The notes beneath the pieces were generated by a model. That model searched no databases and was not told where the DNA came from. It saw only the letters and a program-made list of their open reading frames with translations. From Bacteroidales bacterium WCE2008 (lineage in GTDB: Bacteria > Bacteroidota > Bacteroidia > Bacteroidales > UBA932): DNA of 64,000 nucleotides. Position numbers and translations under genes: made by a program. The stretch lies in the NCBI GenBank assembly GCA_900167925.1, contig FUZM01000003.1, positions 186,001 to 250,000 of the forward strand, in the 5' to 3' direction. Shown piece by piece: positions 42,753 through 52,948 of the stretch. Every line of letters begins with the position of its first letter. Within the stretch, counting starts at the first letter, position 1.

Positions 42753-45512
42753 ATGGCAGAAGAATGGGACGATATCCAGCAGGACGACGATCTTAACGAG
42801 GCACCCCTGGACGACTCGACCGAAGGGTCGGGAAAATTCGACAGGCTGCTCGGCGAGGACAGCAGAAAATACAAACTTTCAGGAATGTTCAAGGACTGGT
42901 TCCTTGACTATTCTTCGTATGTAATCCTGCAGAGGGCCGTTCCTCACATTGTGGATGGACTTAAGCCTGTACAGAGACGCGTGCTCCACGCGATGTACCG
43001 TATGGACGACGGCGCTTATACTAAAGTGGCAAACATCGTCGGACAGGCGATGCAGTTCCATCCTCACGGAGACCAGAGTATCCTCGGAGCTCTCGTCCAG
43101 CTGGGCCAGAAAGGCTATGCGGTCGACTGCCAGGGAAACTGGGGTAACATCCTTACCGGCGACTCCAACGCCGCACCGCGTTACATCGAGGCCCGCCTCA
43201 GCAAGTTCGCGAAGGAAGTGATATTCGACCCGAAGATCACCAACTGGATGACTTCATACGACGGCCGCAACCAGGAGCCGACCGAGCTCCCGGTCCGCTT
43301 CCCGCTGCTGCTTGCCCAGGGTACCGAAGGCATCGCCGTCGGCATGGCCTCAAAGATCCTGCCTCATAACTTCAACGAGCTTATCGACGGTTCGATCGCT
43401 ATCCTGAAAGGTCAGGACTACGAGATCTACCCGGACTTCCCTACCGGAGGCTTCGCCGACTGTTCCAAGTACATGGACGGCAAGCGCGGCGGCACGGTCA
43501 AGGTCAGGGCGCAGATCGACAAGCTCGACAAGAACACCATCGCCATCACCGCCCTGCCTTACGGCAAGACGACCCACGTGCTTATCGATTCCATCCTGAA
43601 AGCCAAGGACAAAGGCAAGATCAAGATAAAGAAGATCGAGGACATGACTACGGACAAGGTGGAGATCATAATCCATCTTCCGAACGACGTTTCCCCGGAC
43701 AAGACCATCGACGCTCTCTACGCATTCACTGACTGCGAGGCCACGATTGCTCCTAACACCTGCGTGATCAAGGACAACAAGCCGCAGTTCCTCAGCGTGA
43801 AGGACGTGCTCGAATACGACACCTGGCACACCAGGGACCTTCTCGGAGCCCAGCTCCAGATAAAGCTCGAAGAACTCGAGAATGACTGGCACTACAGCTC
43901 CCTGGAGCGTATCTTCTTCGAGAACAAAGTATATAAGATACTTGAAGAGAACCAGAAGACCTGGGAAATCCAGCTCGACGAGGTGTTCTCCAAGATGAAG
44001 GAATACCAGGGTGAAGTCCGCAGGGAAATCGTCATGGACGATATCCTCAAACTGGTCGAGAAACCTGTAAGGAAGATCTCCAAGTTCGATACCAAGGCTA
44101 TGGACGAAAAGATCCGCAGCCTCGAAGAGCAGATGGCCGACATCAAGGACAAGATCGAGCATCTTACCGAATATACTATCGACTGGTTCAAGGGTCTCAA
44201 GAAGAAATACGGCAAGGACTTCCCGAGACTTACCGAAATCACCAGCTTCGAGACAATCGCGGCTACCAAGGTGGTCAACAACAACGCCAAGCTTTACGCC
44301 AACCTGGCCGAAGGCTTCGTAGGAATCGGGCTCAAGAAGGACGACAACGGCGAATACATCAGCGACTGCTCCGACCTTTCGGAAATCGTCGTGATCAGTA
44401 AAGACGGAAAGTATCGCGTCACGAAAGTAAGCGACAAGGCCTTCTTCGGAAAGAACCTGCTTTATGTAGGCGTGTTCAACCGTGGTGACGAGCGTACGAT
44501 CTACAACGTGATCTACCGCGACGGAAAGAGCAGCATCTATTACGCAAAGCGCTTCTCCATCACCTCGGTCACCAGAGACAAGGAATACGACATCACTCAG
44601 GGCAAACCTGGTTCTGACATAATCTGGTTCACGGTCAACCACAACGGCGAAGCCGAGACAGTAAGAATCAACTTCAGGCCAAAGCCGAAGCTCAAGAAGA
44701 GTTCAATGGAGTACGATTTCTCCACTCTTGCCATCAAGGGCAAGGCTTCCCGCGGTAATCTTGTAAGCAAGAACGCCATCCAGAAGATAGTACTCAAGGC
44801 CAAGGGCGTTTCCACCATCAGCGGCAAAGATATCTGGTACGACGAGGACGTTCAGCGCCTCAACGAGGATTCAAGAGGACGCTACCTCGGACAGTTCGAT
44901 TCCGATGACAAGGTACTCGCTATCTTCAGCAACGGTACTTATTATACGACTTCGTTCGACTTGAGCAACCGTTACCAGGGCGATGTGCTTGCAATCGAGA
45001 AACTCGATCCTTCGAAGACATATACCGCCCTCTACTGGGACGGAGCAGCCAAGGCATTCTATGTCAAGCGCTTCTCCTTCACAGTCAGCGACAATACTTC
45101 CGTCAGCTTCATCTCCGACGCCAAGGGCTCATACCTTGTCGCAATCAGCGAGGACAAGCACCCGCAGATCCTCGTCACCTTCGGAGGCAAATACGAACAT
45201 CGCGAGGCCGAAGCCATCGATGCCGAAGAGTTCATCGCTAAGAAGGGGCTTGCCGCCAAGGGCAAGAAGTGCCATCAGTATGATCTCAAGAAAGTCGAGT
45301 TCATCGAGCCTCTCGTGAAAGAGGATGACGAACCGGAGGAGGAAATCCAGGAGGATGTCCAGGAGGAAATCCCTGACGACGTACTCGAAGTCAACGAGAC
45401 TGAAATGCCTTCTGCAGCCCCTGCAGCGGACTCCGGAGCCAAGGCCGGAGATGTCATCGACCTCGGCGAGGACGATATTCCTGACGACGAACCTACCCTT
45501 TTCGATCTATGA
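42753..45512 (+). CDS. parC: DNA topoisomerase IV / gyrase subunit A-type protein
   Basis: A 919-residue type IIA topoisomerase subunit. The catalytic tyrosine is Y144 in AAPRYIEARLSKF. QFHPHGDQS and the exit-gate coiled coil (about residues 430-470) are present. The C-terminal beta-pinwheel part lacks an obvious canonical GyrA box, which favours ParC, though the Bacteroidota enzymes are divergent. The tail is very acidic and disordered. Its ATG follows era by 25 nt, and the stop overlaps aroK by 4 nt. The exact role (decatenase versus gyrase) should be settled by whether a separate gyrA exists. Confidence 0.85.
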   Translation: MAEEWDDIQQDDDLNEAPLDDSTEGSGKFDRLLGEDSRKYKLSGMFKDWFLDYSSYVILQRAVPHIVDGLKPVQRRVLHAMYRMDDGAYTKVANIVGQAMQFHPHGDQSILGALVQLGQKGYAVDCQGNWGNILTGDSNAAPRYIEARLSKFAKEVIFDPKITNWMTSYDGRNQEPTELPVRFPLLLAQGTEGIAVGMASKILPHNFNELIDGSIAILKGQDYEIYPDFPTGGFADCSKYMDGKRGGTVKVRAQIDKLDKNTIAITALPYGKTTHVLIDSILKAKDKGKIKIKKIEDMTTDKVEIIIHLPNDVSPDKTIDALYAFTDCEATIAPNTCVIKDNKPQFLSVKDVLEYDTWHTRDLLGAQLQIKLEELENDWHYSSLERIFFENKVYKILEENQKTWEIQLDEVFSKMKEYQGEVRREIVMDDILKLVEKPVRKISKFDTKAMDEKIRSLEEQMADIKDKIEHLTEYTIDWFKGLKKKYGKDFPRLTEITSFETIAATKVVNNNAKLYANLAEGFVGIGLKKDDNGEYISDCSDLSEIVVISKDGKYRVTKVSDKAFFGKNLLYVGVFNRGDERTIYNVIYRDGKSSIYYAKRFSITSVTRDKEYDITQGKPGSDIIWFTVNHNGEAETVRINFRPKPKLKKSSMEYDFSTLAIKGKASRGNLVSKNAIQKIVLKAKGVSTISGKDIWYDEDVQRLNEDSRGRYLGQFDSDDKVLAIFSNGTYYTTSFDLSNRYQGDVLAIEKLDPSKTYTALYWDGAAKAFYVKRFSFTVSDNTSVSFISDAKGSYLVAISEDKHPQILVTFGGKYEHREAEAIDAEEFIAKKGLAAKGKKCHQYDLKKVEFIEPLVKEDDEPEEEIQEDVQEEIPDDVLEVNETEMPSAAPAADSGAKAGDVIDLGEDDIPDDEPTLFDL

Positions 45513-46045
45513 TAATAGCTCTTACCGGTTTCATGGGCTGCGGCAAAAGCAGCGTCGGGAGGGAACTCCAGACTCTGCTCGGATGCCCTCTGACCGATCT
45601 TGACAGCTATATCGAAGAGAAGACCGGGCGCTCTATTCCGGAGATATTCTCGGAAGAAGGAGAAGCCTCTTTCAGACAGCATGAACATGACTGTCTGAAG
45701 CGGTTTCTGGAAGAAACGCCTGAAGATGAGACCGTCATCCTGTCTCTTGGAGGAGGCACGCTTACTACGGATGGCTGCAGAGACCTCATAAAGTCCCGGA
45801 CAAAGTGCGTCTATCTCCGTGCGAGCCTTGATACGCTCGAAGAGAATCTCCGCGACGGAGTCGAAGGAAGACCCCTGTTAAAGGGCTCCGGCAGCCTTAG
45901 GAGCAAGATTTCGGAGATGATGAAAAAACGCGGTCCGGTCTATGAAACCGCAGCGGACATAATCGTAGATACAGACGGGAAGTCTTTTGCGGAGACCGCA
46001 GAGACGATAAAAAAGATCATGGACGGAGACGACACGGTCAAATGA
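45509..46045 (+). CDS. aroK: Shikimate kinase
   Basis: AroK (178 aa) phosphorylates shikimate with ATP. Walker A is G7-F-M-G-C-G-K-S14, and D/R substrate-binding residues are in TDLDSYIEEKTG; SLGGGTLTT follows near residue 80. Overlap of 4 nt with parC. The last 8 nt overlap the end of recJ on the other strand. Confidence 0.94.
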   Translation: MIIALTGFMGCGKSSVGRELQTLLGCPLTDLDSYIEEKTGRSIPEIFSEEGEASFRQHEHDCLKRFLEETPEDETVILSLGGGTLTTDGCRDLIKSRTKCVYLRASLDTLEENLRDGVEGRPLLKGSGSLRSKISEMMKKRGPVYETAADIIVDTDGKSFAETAETIKKIMDGDDTVK

Positions 46046-47774
46046 CGTCCTCTTCCCTTTCTCTCATATCCTTCAGACGTAGCTGGACGGTCGAATTGCC
46101 ACGATAGTAGTTTTCGACGACCGAATAGCAGATATCTACCGGATTTCCATTCTTGACATAATCGAAATATTCCGACATGTTGAAACCGATGGCGGCAATC
46201 TGGTGGTATGGCTGCGACTCCTGCATAAGCTCCAGTTTCAGATGCTGGCCGGCAGGGCCGACCTTACGTCCGTTTCCGTCATCATAGACATTCTCCGTAA
46301 GGAAGACAGGAGCATTGTTGCCCGGGCCGAAAGGCTGGAACTGCTTCAGAATCCTGAAGAACTTAGGAGTAATCTGCGCGAAATCCAGCACGGCATCCAC
46401 CTCTACGACAGGAGTGCTCATATCCTCCTGCAGGTGCGTCTGCACATATTCCTCTATCCTGCGGGCGAACTCCGGCAGGTTTTCCTCCTTGAGAGTCAGG
46501 CCGGCGGCATACATATGTCCGCCGAAGTTCTCCAGAAGATCGGCGCATTTCTCGATAGAGTCGTAAAGGTCGAAACCACGGATACTCCTGGCAGAGCCGG
46601 TCACGAAGCCATTGGACTTTGTCAGCACGAAGGTAGGCTTATAGAAGGCCTCCACGAGACGAGAAGCCACGATGCCCACTACGCCCTTGTTCCACTGCGG
46701 ATTATATACTATAGTCGCATGCTCATGGGCAAGACAATTGCCGGACTGGACCATCTCCAGGGCCTCTTTGGTGATTTCCCTGTCGATATTCTTGCGCTCG
46801 TTGTTATTGTCGTTGATCTGGTTGCCGATGGTCATCGCCGTCTTGTCGTCGGTAGCGGTAAGCAACTCGACGGCCAGACGTCCGGTCTCCATACGTCCGG
46901 CGGCGTTGATGCGCGGTCCGATCTTGAAGACGATGTCGTCGATCGAGACATGGTTAGGCTCCAGTTTCGAGAGCGTAATTATGGCCTCAAGCCCCTTTCT
47001 CGGCTGCTCATTGAGCCTCTTCAGCCCGAAGTAAGCGAGAACCCTGTTCTCACCCGTCACCGAAACGAGATCGGAGGCGATGCTGACGACCAGCAGGTCG
47101 AGCAGAGGTTCCAGATCGGAGAACGGAATGCCGACGGTCGAAGAGTAGGCCTGGATCAGCTTGAAGGCGACGCCGCAGCCGCACAGGTCATCGAAAGGAT
47201 AGCCGCAGTCGCTTCTCTTCGGATCGAGGACGGCGACAGCTTCCGGAAGATGGTCGTCCGGAAGATGGTGGTCGCAGATGATCACGTCGATGCCTTTCGA
47301 AGTGGCGTATTCGACCTTTTCGATGGCCTTTATGCCGCAATCGACGGTGATAATCAGGCTGACGCCCGATGAGGCTGCATAGTCGAGTCCCTTTATGGAG
47401 ACGCCGTAACCCTCGTCGTAGCGGTCAGGGATATAGAAATCGAGATTCGGAGTCCTGCTGCGGAGGAAAGAGTAGATCAGCGATACCGCCGTCGTTCCGT
47501 CGACGTCGTAGTCGCCATAGATCAATATCTTTTCCTTGTTTTCGATAGCCTTCGTGAGACGTTCGACGGCCTTGTCCATGTCCTTCATCAGGAATGGGTC
47601 ATGCAGGGAGGAAAGACTGGGACGGAAGAATGCGCGGGCCTGGTCGAACGTATCGACTCCTCTCTGCACCAGCAGGGTCGCAAGGACCTCGTCGATGCCG
47701 AGTTCTGCGGAAAGGCGCGAAACCTTGTCCTGGTCGGCGTTATCTCTGATTATCCACTTTCTTTCTTTCTGCAT
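46038..47774 (-). CDS. recJ: Single-strand exonuclease RecJ
   Basis: RecJ (578 aa), a 5'-3' ssDNA exonuclease. The DHH phosphoesterase core is intact: GDYDVDGTTA (D88, D90, D92), the DHH motif in IICDHHLPDD, and the C-terminal DHHA1 domain (GVVGIVASRLVE, then GGHMYAAGLTL). The frame is open to 47885, but I start at MQKERKWIIRDN (47774). That agrees with a -7 box at 47795-47802 and avoids overlap with lysS. Confidence 0.95.
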   Translation of the reverse strand: MQKERKWIIRDNADQDKVSRLSAELGIDEVLATLLVQRGVDTFDQARAFFRPSLSSLHDPFLMKDMDKAVERLTKAIENKEKILIYGDYDVDGTTAVSLIYSFLRSRTPNLDFYIPDRYDEGYGVSIKGLDYAASSGVSLIITVDCGIKAIEKVEYATSKGIDVIICDHHLPDDHLPEAVAVLDPKRSDCGYPFDDLCGCGVAFKLIQAYSSTVGIPFSDLEPLLDLLVVSIASDLVSVTGENRVLAYFGLKRLNEQPRKGLEAIITLSKLEPNHVSIDDIVFKIGPRINAAGRMETGRLAVELLTATDDKTAMTIGNQINDNNNERKNIDREITKEALEMVQSGNCLAHEHATIVYNPQWNKGVVGIVASRLVEAFYKPTFVLTKSNGFVTGSARSIRGFDLYDSIEKCADLLENFGGHMYAAGLTLKEENLPEFARRIEEYVQTHLQEDMSTPVVEVDAVLDFAQITPKFFRILKQFQPFGPGNNAPVFLTENVYDDGNGRKVGPAGQHLKLELMQESQPYHQIAAIGFNMSEYFDYVKNGNPVDICYSVVENYYRGNSTVQLRLKDMREREEDVI

Positions 47775-47794
47775 AATTAACTTCGGAATATCTA

Positions 47795-47802
47795 CAAAGA
47801 TA
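47795..47802 (-). promoter_or_regulatory. -7 element of recJ
   Basis: TATCTTTG on the minus strand, exact TAnnTTTG match, about 20 nt before the chosen recJ ATG. Confidence 0.5.
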
Positions 47803-47834
47803 CCTATAAAATTCCGAAAATGGAATAATTGTGT

Positions 47835-47842
47835 TATTTTTG
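47835..47842 (+). promoter_or_regulatory. -7 element of lysS
   Basis: TATTTTTG matches TAnnTTTG exactly, about 36 nt before the lysS ATG. It is divergent from the recJ element, 32 nt away. Confidence 0.5.
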
Positions 47843-47878
47843 CAAGGTTTAAGCGATTACAAGTAAAAAGAAGAATAT

Positions 47879-49393
47879 ATGGCAATACAACAACTCAGCG
47901 AGCAGGAAATTCTCAGGAGAGAGTCAATGACTAAGCTCCGTGAACTCGGCATCGAGCCTTATCCTGCAGCACTTTATCCGGTCAACGCCACCGCGGAGAG
48001 CGTAAAGAACGAGTACGATCCGGACAAGGGGAATCTGACAGACATCTGTCTGGCCGGACGTATCATGTCCCGCCGAATCATGGGCGCCGCTTCATTCATG
48101 GAGCTTCAGGACGAAACCGGCAGGATCCAGGTCTATGTCAAGAGAGACGAGATCTGCCCGGGAGAAGACAAGACAATGTACAACACCGTATTCAAGAAAC
48201 TTCTTGACATCGGTGACATCATAGGCATCAAGGGCTTCGCCTTCATCACCCAGACAGGCCAGCTCTCGGTACATGCCAAGGAACTTACGGTGCTGAGCAA
48301 ATCTCTCCGTGTCCTCCCTATCGTAAAGGAGGCCGACGGAAAGGTCCACGACGCAGTCACCGATCCGGAGCTCCGCTACAGACAGAGATATGTCGACCTG
48401 ATTGTCAATCCACAGGTAAAGGACGTATTCTTCAAGAGAGCCAAGATCATCGCCACCATGCGCGAGTACTTCAACGCCGCCGGCTGCCTCGAGGTCGAGA
48501 CACCGATTCTCCAGAGCATTCCGGGAGGCGCTACGGCACGTCCGTTCATCACCCACCACAACGCTCTCGATATCGACATGTACATGCGTATCGCCAACGA
48601 GCTCTACCTTAAGAGACTTATCGTGGGTGGTTTCTCCGGAGTATATGAGTTCGCCAAGGACTTCCGCAACGAGGGCATGGACAAGACCCACAACCCTGAG
48701 TTCACCTGCATGGAGATCTATGTTGCCTACAAGGACTACAAGTGGATGATGGAGTTCGTGGAGAAGATGCTCGAGAAGATCGCTCTCGAGGTCAATGGTA
48801 CTACCAAGGTTATGATCGGCGAGAACGAGGTCGATTTCGGCGGCACATACCGTCGTCTTCCTATCCTCGAAGCCATCAAGGAATATGCAGGAGTCGATGT
48901 CAAGGGAATGGGCGTGGACGAGCTCAGGGCTGTCTGCAAGAAGCTGGGCGTCGAGATCGAGCCGTCCATGGGCGTAGGCAAGCTTATCGACGCAATCGTC
49001 GGAGAATATGTCGAGAAGAACCTCGTACAGCCTACCTTCCTTACCGATTATCCGGTCGAGATGTCCCCTCTTACAAAGCGTCACCGCGAGGATCCTACCC
49101 TTACCGAGAGATTCGAGCTCTTCGTATGCGGCAAGGAGCTTGCCAACGCTTACTCAGAGCTTAACGACCCGGTTGACCAGCTTGAGCGCTTCGAGGCTCA
49201 GGCCGCCCTCAAGTCCAACGGAGACGACGAGGCCATGTTCATCGACTACGACTTCGTACGTGCTCTCGAGTACGGCATGCCGCCTACCTCGGGCCTCGGA
49301 ATGGGTATCGACCGTCTTACGATGTTCATGACGGGACAGAGCACCATCCAGGATGTGCTGTTCTTCCCGATGATGAGACCGGAGGCATTCTAG
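47879..49393 (+). CDS. lysS: Lysyl-tRNA synthetase, class II
   Basis: LysS (504 aa), class II synthetase. An N-terminal OB-fold anticodon-binding domain (about 50-160) precedes the catalytic core. Motif 2 is in [20 protein letters not shown], and motif 3 is [16 protein letters not shown] near the C-terminus. Length fits the family. Followed directly by a SpoU methyltransferase with no gap. Confidence 0.97.
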   Translation: MAIQQLSEQEILRRESMTKLRELGIEPYPAALYPVNATAESVKNEYDPDKGNLTDICLAGRIMSRRIMGAASFMELQDETGRIQVYVKRDEICPGEDKTMYNTVFKKLLDIGDIIGIKGFAFITQTGQLSVHAKELTVLSKSLRVLPIVKEADGKVHDAVTDPELRYRQRYVDLIVNPQVKDVFFKRAKIIATMREYFNAAGCLEVETPILQSIPGGATARPFITHHNALDIDMYMRIANELYLKRLIVGGFSGVYEFAKDFRNEGMDKTHNPEFTCMEIYVAYKDYKWMMEFVEKMLEKIALEVNGTTKVMIGENEVDFGGTYRRLPILEAIKEYAGVDVKGMGVDELRAVCKKLGVEIEPSMGVGKLIDAIVGEYVEKNLVQPTFLTDYPVEMSPLTKRHREDPTLTERFELFVCGKELANAYSELNDPVDQLERFEAQAALKSNGDDEAMFIDYDFVRALEYGMPPTSGLGMGIDRLTMFMTGQSTIQDVLFFPMMRPEAF

Positions 49394-50203
49394 ATGAGAA
49401 TCGAGACTGTCACTTCAGCCCAGAATCCTAAGATAAAGGACCTTCTTGCGCTTCAGGAGAAATCCCGGACGAGGCGCGAAGAGGGTCTCTTTGTTGTAGA
49501 GGGACGCCGGGAGCTGGAGCATTGTCTCAAGGCCGGTTTCAAGGCAAAGACTCTTTTCGTCTGCGGAGAAATCCTTGGAGAAGCCTTCCAGGAAGTTGTC
49601 GACATGGCTCCTGAAGCCGGAATAGTGCAGGTCCCTGCCTATGTCTATGGCAAGATCGCCTATCGCGAAGGAACCGAAGGCGTGATCGCAGAGATAGAAT
49701 ACAAGGACCGCAAGCTGGAGGACCTCGCCCTCGGCAAGGATCCCCTGGTAATAGTCCTGGAATCGGTTGAGAAGCCGGGCAATCTCGGAGCGGTGCTCAG
49801 GAGCGCCGATGCCGCAGGAGCCGACGCAGTCATAATCTGCGATCCTCTCACCGACCTATACAACCCGAATCTGATCAGGGCCAGCATTGGCTCAATATTC
49901 ACCCTGCAGGTAGCTACGGCCTCCTCGGAGGAAGCTATCGCATGGCTGAAAGACAGAAAAATACAGATACTGACCGCACAGCTTCAGGATTCGCAATGGT
50001 ACTACGATACGGACATGAAGGGCGGGACCGCCATAGTCATGGGCACTGAATCCACCGGCCTTACCGACATATGGAGAAATGCGGCAGACCGCCACATCAA
50101 GATCCCGATGCTCGGAAGGCTTGATTCCCTCAACGTCTCCGTATCGGCGGCCATATTGCTTTACGAAGCGGTCCGTCAGAGAAAATCACATGGAAATGGA
50201 TAA
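49394..50203 (+). CDS. SpoU/TrmH-family 23S rRNA or tRNA methyltransferase
   Basis: A 269-residue SPOUT enzyme. An N-terminal substrate-binding domain (about 1-95) precedes the knot domain with ESVEKPGNLGAVLRSADAAG (motif 1), MGTESTGLTD (motif 2) and IPMLGRLDSLNVSVSAAILL (motif 3). It resembles RlmB/TrmH-like 2'-O-methyltransferases; the exact substrate is unsure. It begins right after lysS and overlaps aroE by 14 nt. Confidence 0.92.
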   Translation: MRIETVTSAQNPKIKDLLALQEKSRTRREEGLFVVEGRRELEHCLKAGFKAKTLFVCGEILGEAFQEVVDMAPEAGIVQVPAYVYGKIAYREGTEGVIAEIEYKDRKLEDLALGKDPLVIVLESVEKPGNLGAVLRSADAAGADAVIICDPLTDLYNPNLIRASIGSIFTLQVATASSEEAIAWLKDRKIQILTAQLQDSQWYYDTDMKGGTAIVMGTESTGLTDIWRNAADRHIKIPMLGRLDSLNVSVSAAILLYEAVRQRKSHGNG

Positions 50204-51113
50204 GTTCGGCCTCATTGGAAAGAATATCTCGGCTTCCGACAGCCCGTCCCTGTTCAAGGCGGCTTACGGAGGACGCTACAGCTATGACCTGCTTGACGGA
50301 GAGGACTTCCCTGCCCTCTGGCAGAAATTCCTCGACGGATACAAGGCCGTCAATGTGACTGCGCCATACAAGGAGAATGCATTCGCCGAGGTGCTCGAAC
50401 TTGCCAGAAACGGCAAGGGAGCGATATCCGGTCCATGTTTCAAGATCAAGGCCACCAATCTCGTAGTCAAGACGGACGAAGGCCTTATGGCCCACAACTC
50501 CGACTTCAGCGGCATAATCCTCAGCGTGGCCGACACATACTTCCCGGGACTGGTCTCCCAGTGCTATGAGACCTTCGGCGAGAAGGGACATATAAAAGTC
50601 CACCAGTTCATGCGCGAGAACATCGCAGGACTTTTCGGCCAGAAGCCGCAGGCTCTGATCGTCGGATGCGGAGGCGCAGGAAAGGCCGCTGCAGTGGCTG
50701 CCGCAGAGATGGGCTTCGAGACTGCGCTCATGAACAGGACTCCAGAGAAGGCCCGCGCAATAGCCGAACAGCTTCCGGAATACGGCTTCATCCCTGTTCC
50801 GGTCAGCGATTTCAAGAACTCGCTGAAGGAATGCGACCTGATCATTTACACGGTTCCCGAGACCATGCCTCAGGTCGCCGAGCTCACCGCCGACGATTTC
50901 GCAGGAGAAGGAGGCCCTTCAAAAGTAATACTCGAGGCCAACTACAAGACACCCGCATTCAGCGGACTGGTTCTCGACAGGATGGCGATGGCGGACTGCC
51001 GTTACATCGAAGGCCGCAAATGGCTGATGTACCAGGCCGTGACCGGCTACAGCCTGATGACAGGAGAAAAAATAAACCTCCCCGCAATGGAGGAGGCCTT
51101 CAAGAAGTCTTAA
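50190..51113 (+). CDS. aroE: Shikimate dehydrogenase
   Basis: AroE-like (307 aa), which reduces 3-dehydroshikimate with NADPH. Substrate part: FGLIGKNISASDSPSLF and the catalytic Lys in NVTAPYKENAF; the cofactor loop is VGCGGAGKAAAVAAA. It is a little longer than typical AroE (about 270). The open frame begins at 50079, but I start at MEMDKFGLIG (50190), because the earlier part overlaps the upstream gene out of frame. It ends 7 nt from the convergent purA. Confidence 0.88.
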   Translation: MEMDKFGLIGKNISASDSPSLFKAAYGGRYSYDLLDGEDFPALWQKFLDGYKAVNVTAPYKENAFAEVLELARNGKGAISGPCFKIKATNLVVKTDEGLMAHNSDFSGIILSVADTYFPGLVSQCYETFGEKGHIKVHQFMRENIAGLFGQKPQALIVGCGGAGKAAAVAAAEMGFETALMNRTPEKARAIAEQLPEYGFIPVPVSDFKNSLKECDLIIYTVPETMPQVAELTADDFAGEGGPSKVILEANYKTPAFSGLVLDRMAMADCRYIEGRKWLMYQAVTGYSLMTGEKINLPAMEEAFKKS

Positions 51114-51120
51114 GGAAAAG

Positions 51121-52380
51121 CTATCGCTCGATAGTCGCCTCACGGTCAGGTCCGAGAGAAATGATCTTGATCGGAACTCCGAGGAAGTCTTCCATGAACT
51201 TGATATAATCCTTGAATTCCTTAGGAAGGTCGCTTTCCTTGCGGATGCCCGTAAGGTCACAGTTCCATCCCTTGAATTCCTTGTAGACAGGGGTGATCTC
51301 AGCCTGAGTCTCGAACGGGAAGACCGAGGTCTCCTTGCCGTCGATGATGTATGAAGTGCAGACCTTGATGGTCTCGAATGAGTCGAGGCAGTCAGACTTC
51401 ATCATGATCAAGTCGGTAACTCCGTCGACCATGACAGTATATTTGAGGGCGACGAGGTCGAGCCAGCCGCAACGGCGAGGACGGCCTGTGACGGCTCCGA
51501 ACTCATGGCCGATCTGACGTATCTTCTCGCCAGTCTCGTCGAAGAGCTCCGTAGGGAACGGCCCGCTGCCGACTCTGGTGCAGTAAGCCTTGAAGATACC
51601 ATAGACCTTGCCGATCTTAGAAGGAGCGACACCGAGACCGGTGCAGACGCCTCCGATCGTAGTATTGGAAGAGGTTACGAACGGATATGAACCGTAGTCG
51701 ATATCCAGGAGAGATCCCTGGGCGCCTTCGGCGAGCATCGGTTTCTCCTTGAGCCATGAATCCACGAAATACTCGCAGTCGATAAGATTGAAGCCTCTGA
51801 GGAACTCTACTGCCTCCATCCAGGCTTTCTCGTCTTTTTCCGGATCGCACTCGTATCCGAGATCCTTGAGCATCTTGACATGGCGGCTCTTGAGCTTGTT
51901 GAATCTGTCAAGGAAATCAGGAGCGATGATATCGCCGACCCTGAGTCCGTGACGGCTGACCTTGTCTGTATAGGTCGGGCCGATACCCTTAAGGGTAGAA
52001 CCGATCTTGCCCTTTCCGGCGGCAGCCTCATAAGCGGCATCGAGAAGTCTGTGGGTAGGAAGGATAAGATGAGCCTTCTTGGATACCACCAGCTTCTTCT
52101 GAGGATCGATATTCATCTTGGCTACATTGCCGCACTCCTCCTTGAAAGTAATCGGATCGAGAACGACACCGCTACCGATGACATTGACGGAACCTTCGCG
52201 GAAAATACCTGAAGGAATGCTTCTTACCACGAAGTTCTTTCCGTCGAACTGGAGAGAATGGCCGGCATTAGGGCCACCCTGGAATCTGGCTACAGCCGGA
52301 TACCTTCCGGCAAGCACGTCCACAATCTTACCTTTACCCTCGTCTCCCCACTGAAGACCGAGAACAACATCAATTTTCAT
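51121..52380 (-). CDS. purA: Adenylosuccinate synthetase
   Basis: PurA (419 aa) makes adenylosuccinate from IMP, aspartate and GTP. The catalytic D13 is in LQWGDEGKGK and H41 in GPNAGHS. The GTP-binding and IMP-binding signatures are intact. It lies 21 nt after ssb, so the two are probably co-transcribed. Confidence 0.98.
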   Translation of the reverse strand: MKIDVVLGLQWGDEGKGKIVDVLAGRYPAVARFQGGPNAGHSLQFDGKNFVVRSIPSGIFREGSVNVIGSGVVLDPITFKEECGNVAKMNIDPQKKLVVSKKAHLILPTHRLLDAAYEAAAGKGKIGSTLKGIGPTYTDKVSRHGLRVGDIIAPDFLDRFNKLKSRHVKMLKDLGYECDPEKDEKAWMEAVEFLRGFNLIDCEYFVDSWLKEKPMLAEGAQGSLLDIDYGSYPFVTSSNTTIGGVCTGLGVAPSKIGKVYGIFKAYCTRVGSGPFPTELFDETGEKIRQIGHEFGAVTGRPRRCGWLDLVALKYTVMVDGVTDLIMMKSDCLDSFETIKVCTSYIIDGKETSVFPFETQAEITPVYKEFKGWNCDLTGIRKESDLPKEFKDYIKFMEDFLGVPIKIISLGPDREATIER

Positions 52381-52401
52381 ATTTTGAGAAAAAATTTAAA
52401 A

Positions 52402-52884
52402 TCAGAACGGAAGATCATCAGAAGGGGCATCCATCGGGATGTCCTGAACCGGAGCGGCCTGCTGAGGCGCTGGAGACGGAGCTGCAGGCTGATAAGGCTG
52501 GGATGCAGGAGCTCCCGCCTGGGCCGGATTGTCAGTCTTTTTGCCGAGAAGCTGGATAGTATCGGCTACAATCTCAGTAGTATATTTCTTGGCGCCAGTC
52601 TGGTCGGTCCATGACCTCGTCCTGAGACGTCCTTCTATATAGAGCTGGGTACCTCTCTTGACGAATCTCTCGACAACATCGGCATTGCTTCTCCAGACTA
52701 CGATATTGTGCCATTCAGTATTCTCATGAGGCTCGCCGTTGCGGTCTTTGTATCTTTCAGAAGTAGCAAGGGGGAAAGTTGCGACTTTAGCATTACTCCC
52801 TGCAGAAGGGTTATTTCCATCAAGGTAACGTACTTCCGGATCTTTACCCACGTTACCGATTAGCATTACTTTATTGAGTGACAT
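52402..52884 (-). CDS. ssb: Single-stranded DNA-binding protein
   Basis: SSB (160 aa): OB-fold (about 1-110; VMLIGNVGKDPEVRY, WHNIVVWRSNADV), a Pro/Ala/Gln linker, and the acidic C-terminal tip DDLPF used to recruit repair proteins. Upstream of purA, downstream of nothing on this strand for 64 nt. Confidence 0.97.
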   Translation of the reverse strand: MSLNKVMLIGNVGKDPEVRYLDGNNPSAGSNAKVATFPLATSERYKDRNGEPHENTEWHNIVVWRSNADVVERFVKRGTQLYIEGRLRTRSWTDQTGAKKYTTEIVADTIQLLGKKTDNPAQAGAPASQPYQPAAPSPAPQQAAPVQDIPMDAPSDDLPF

Positions 52885-52948
52885 ATCTAAGAAAAATTAA
52901 TAGTCCGTTTCTCCCCGCAATTTACGAATAATTCCGGTAATTTCCGAA

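Noticed and set aside
43350..44642. 430-codon open frame on the minus strand inside the topoisomerase gene
   Set aside because: Shadow of a well-conserved parC-type gene. It arises from codon bias on the opposite strand.
46203..47372. 389-codon plus-strand frame across recJ
   Set aside because: RecJ motifs are intact on the minus strand. This frame is a shadow.
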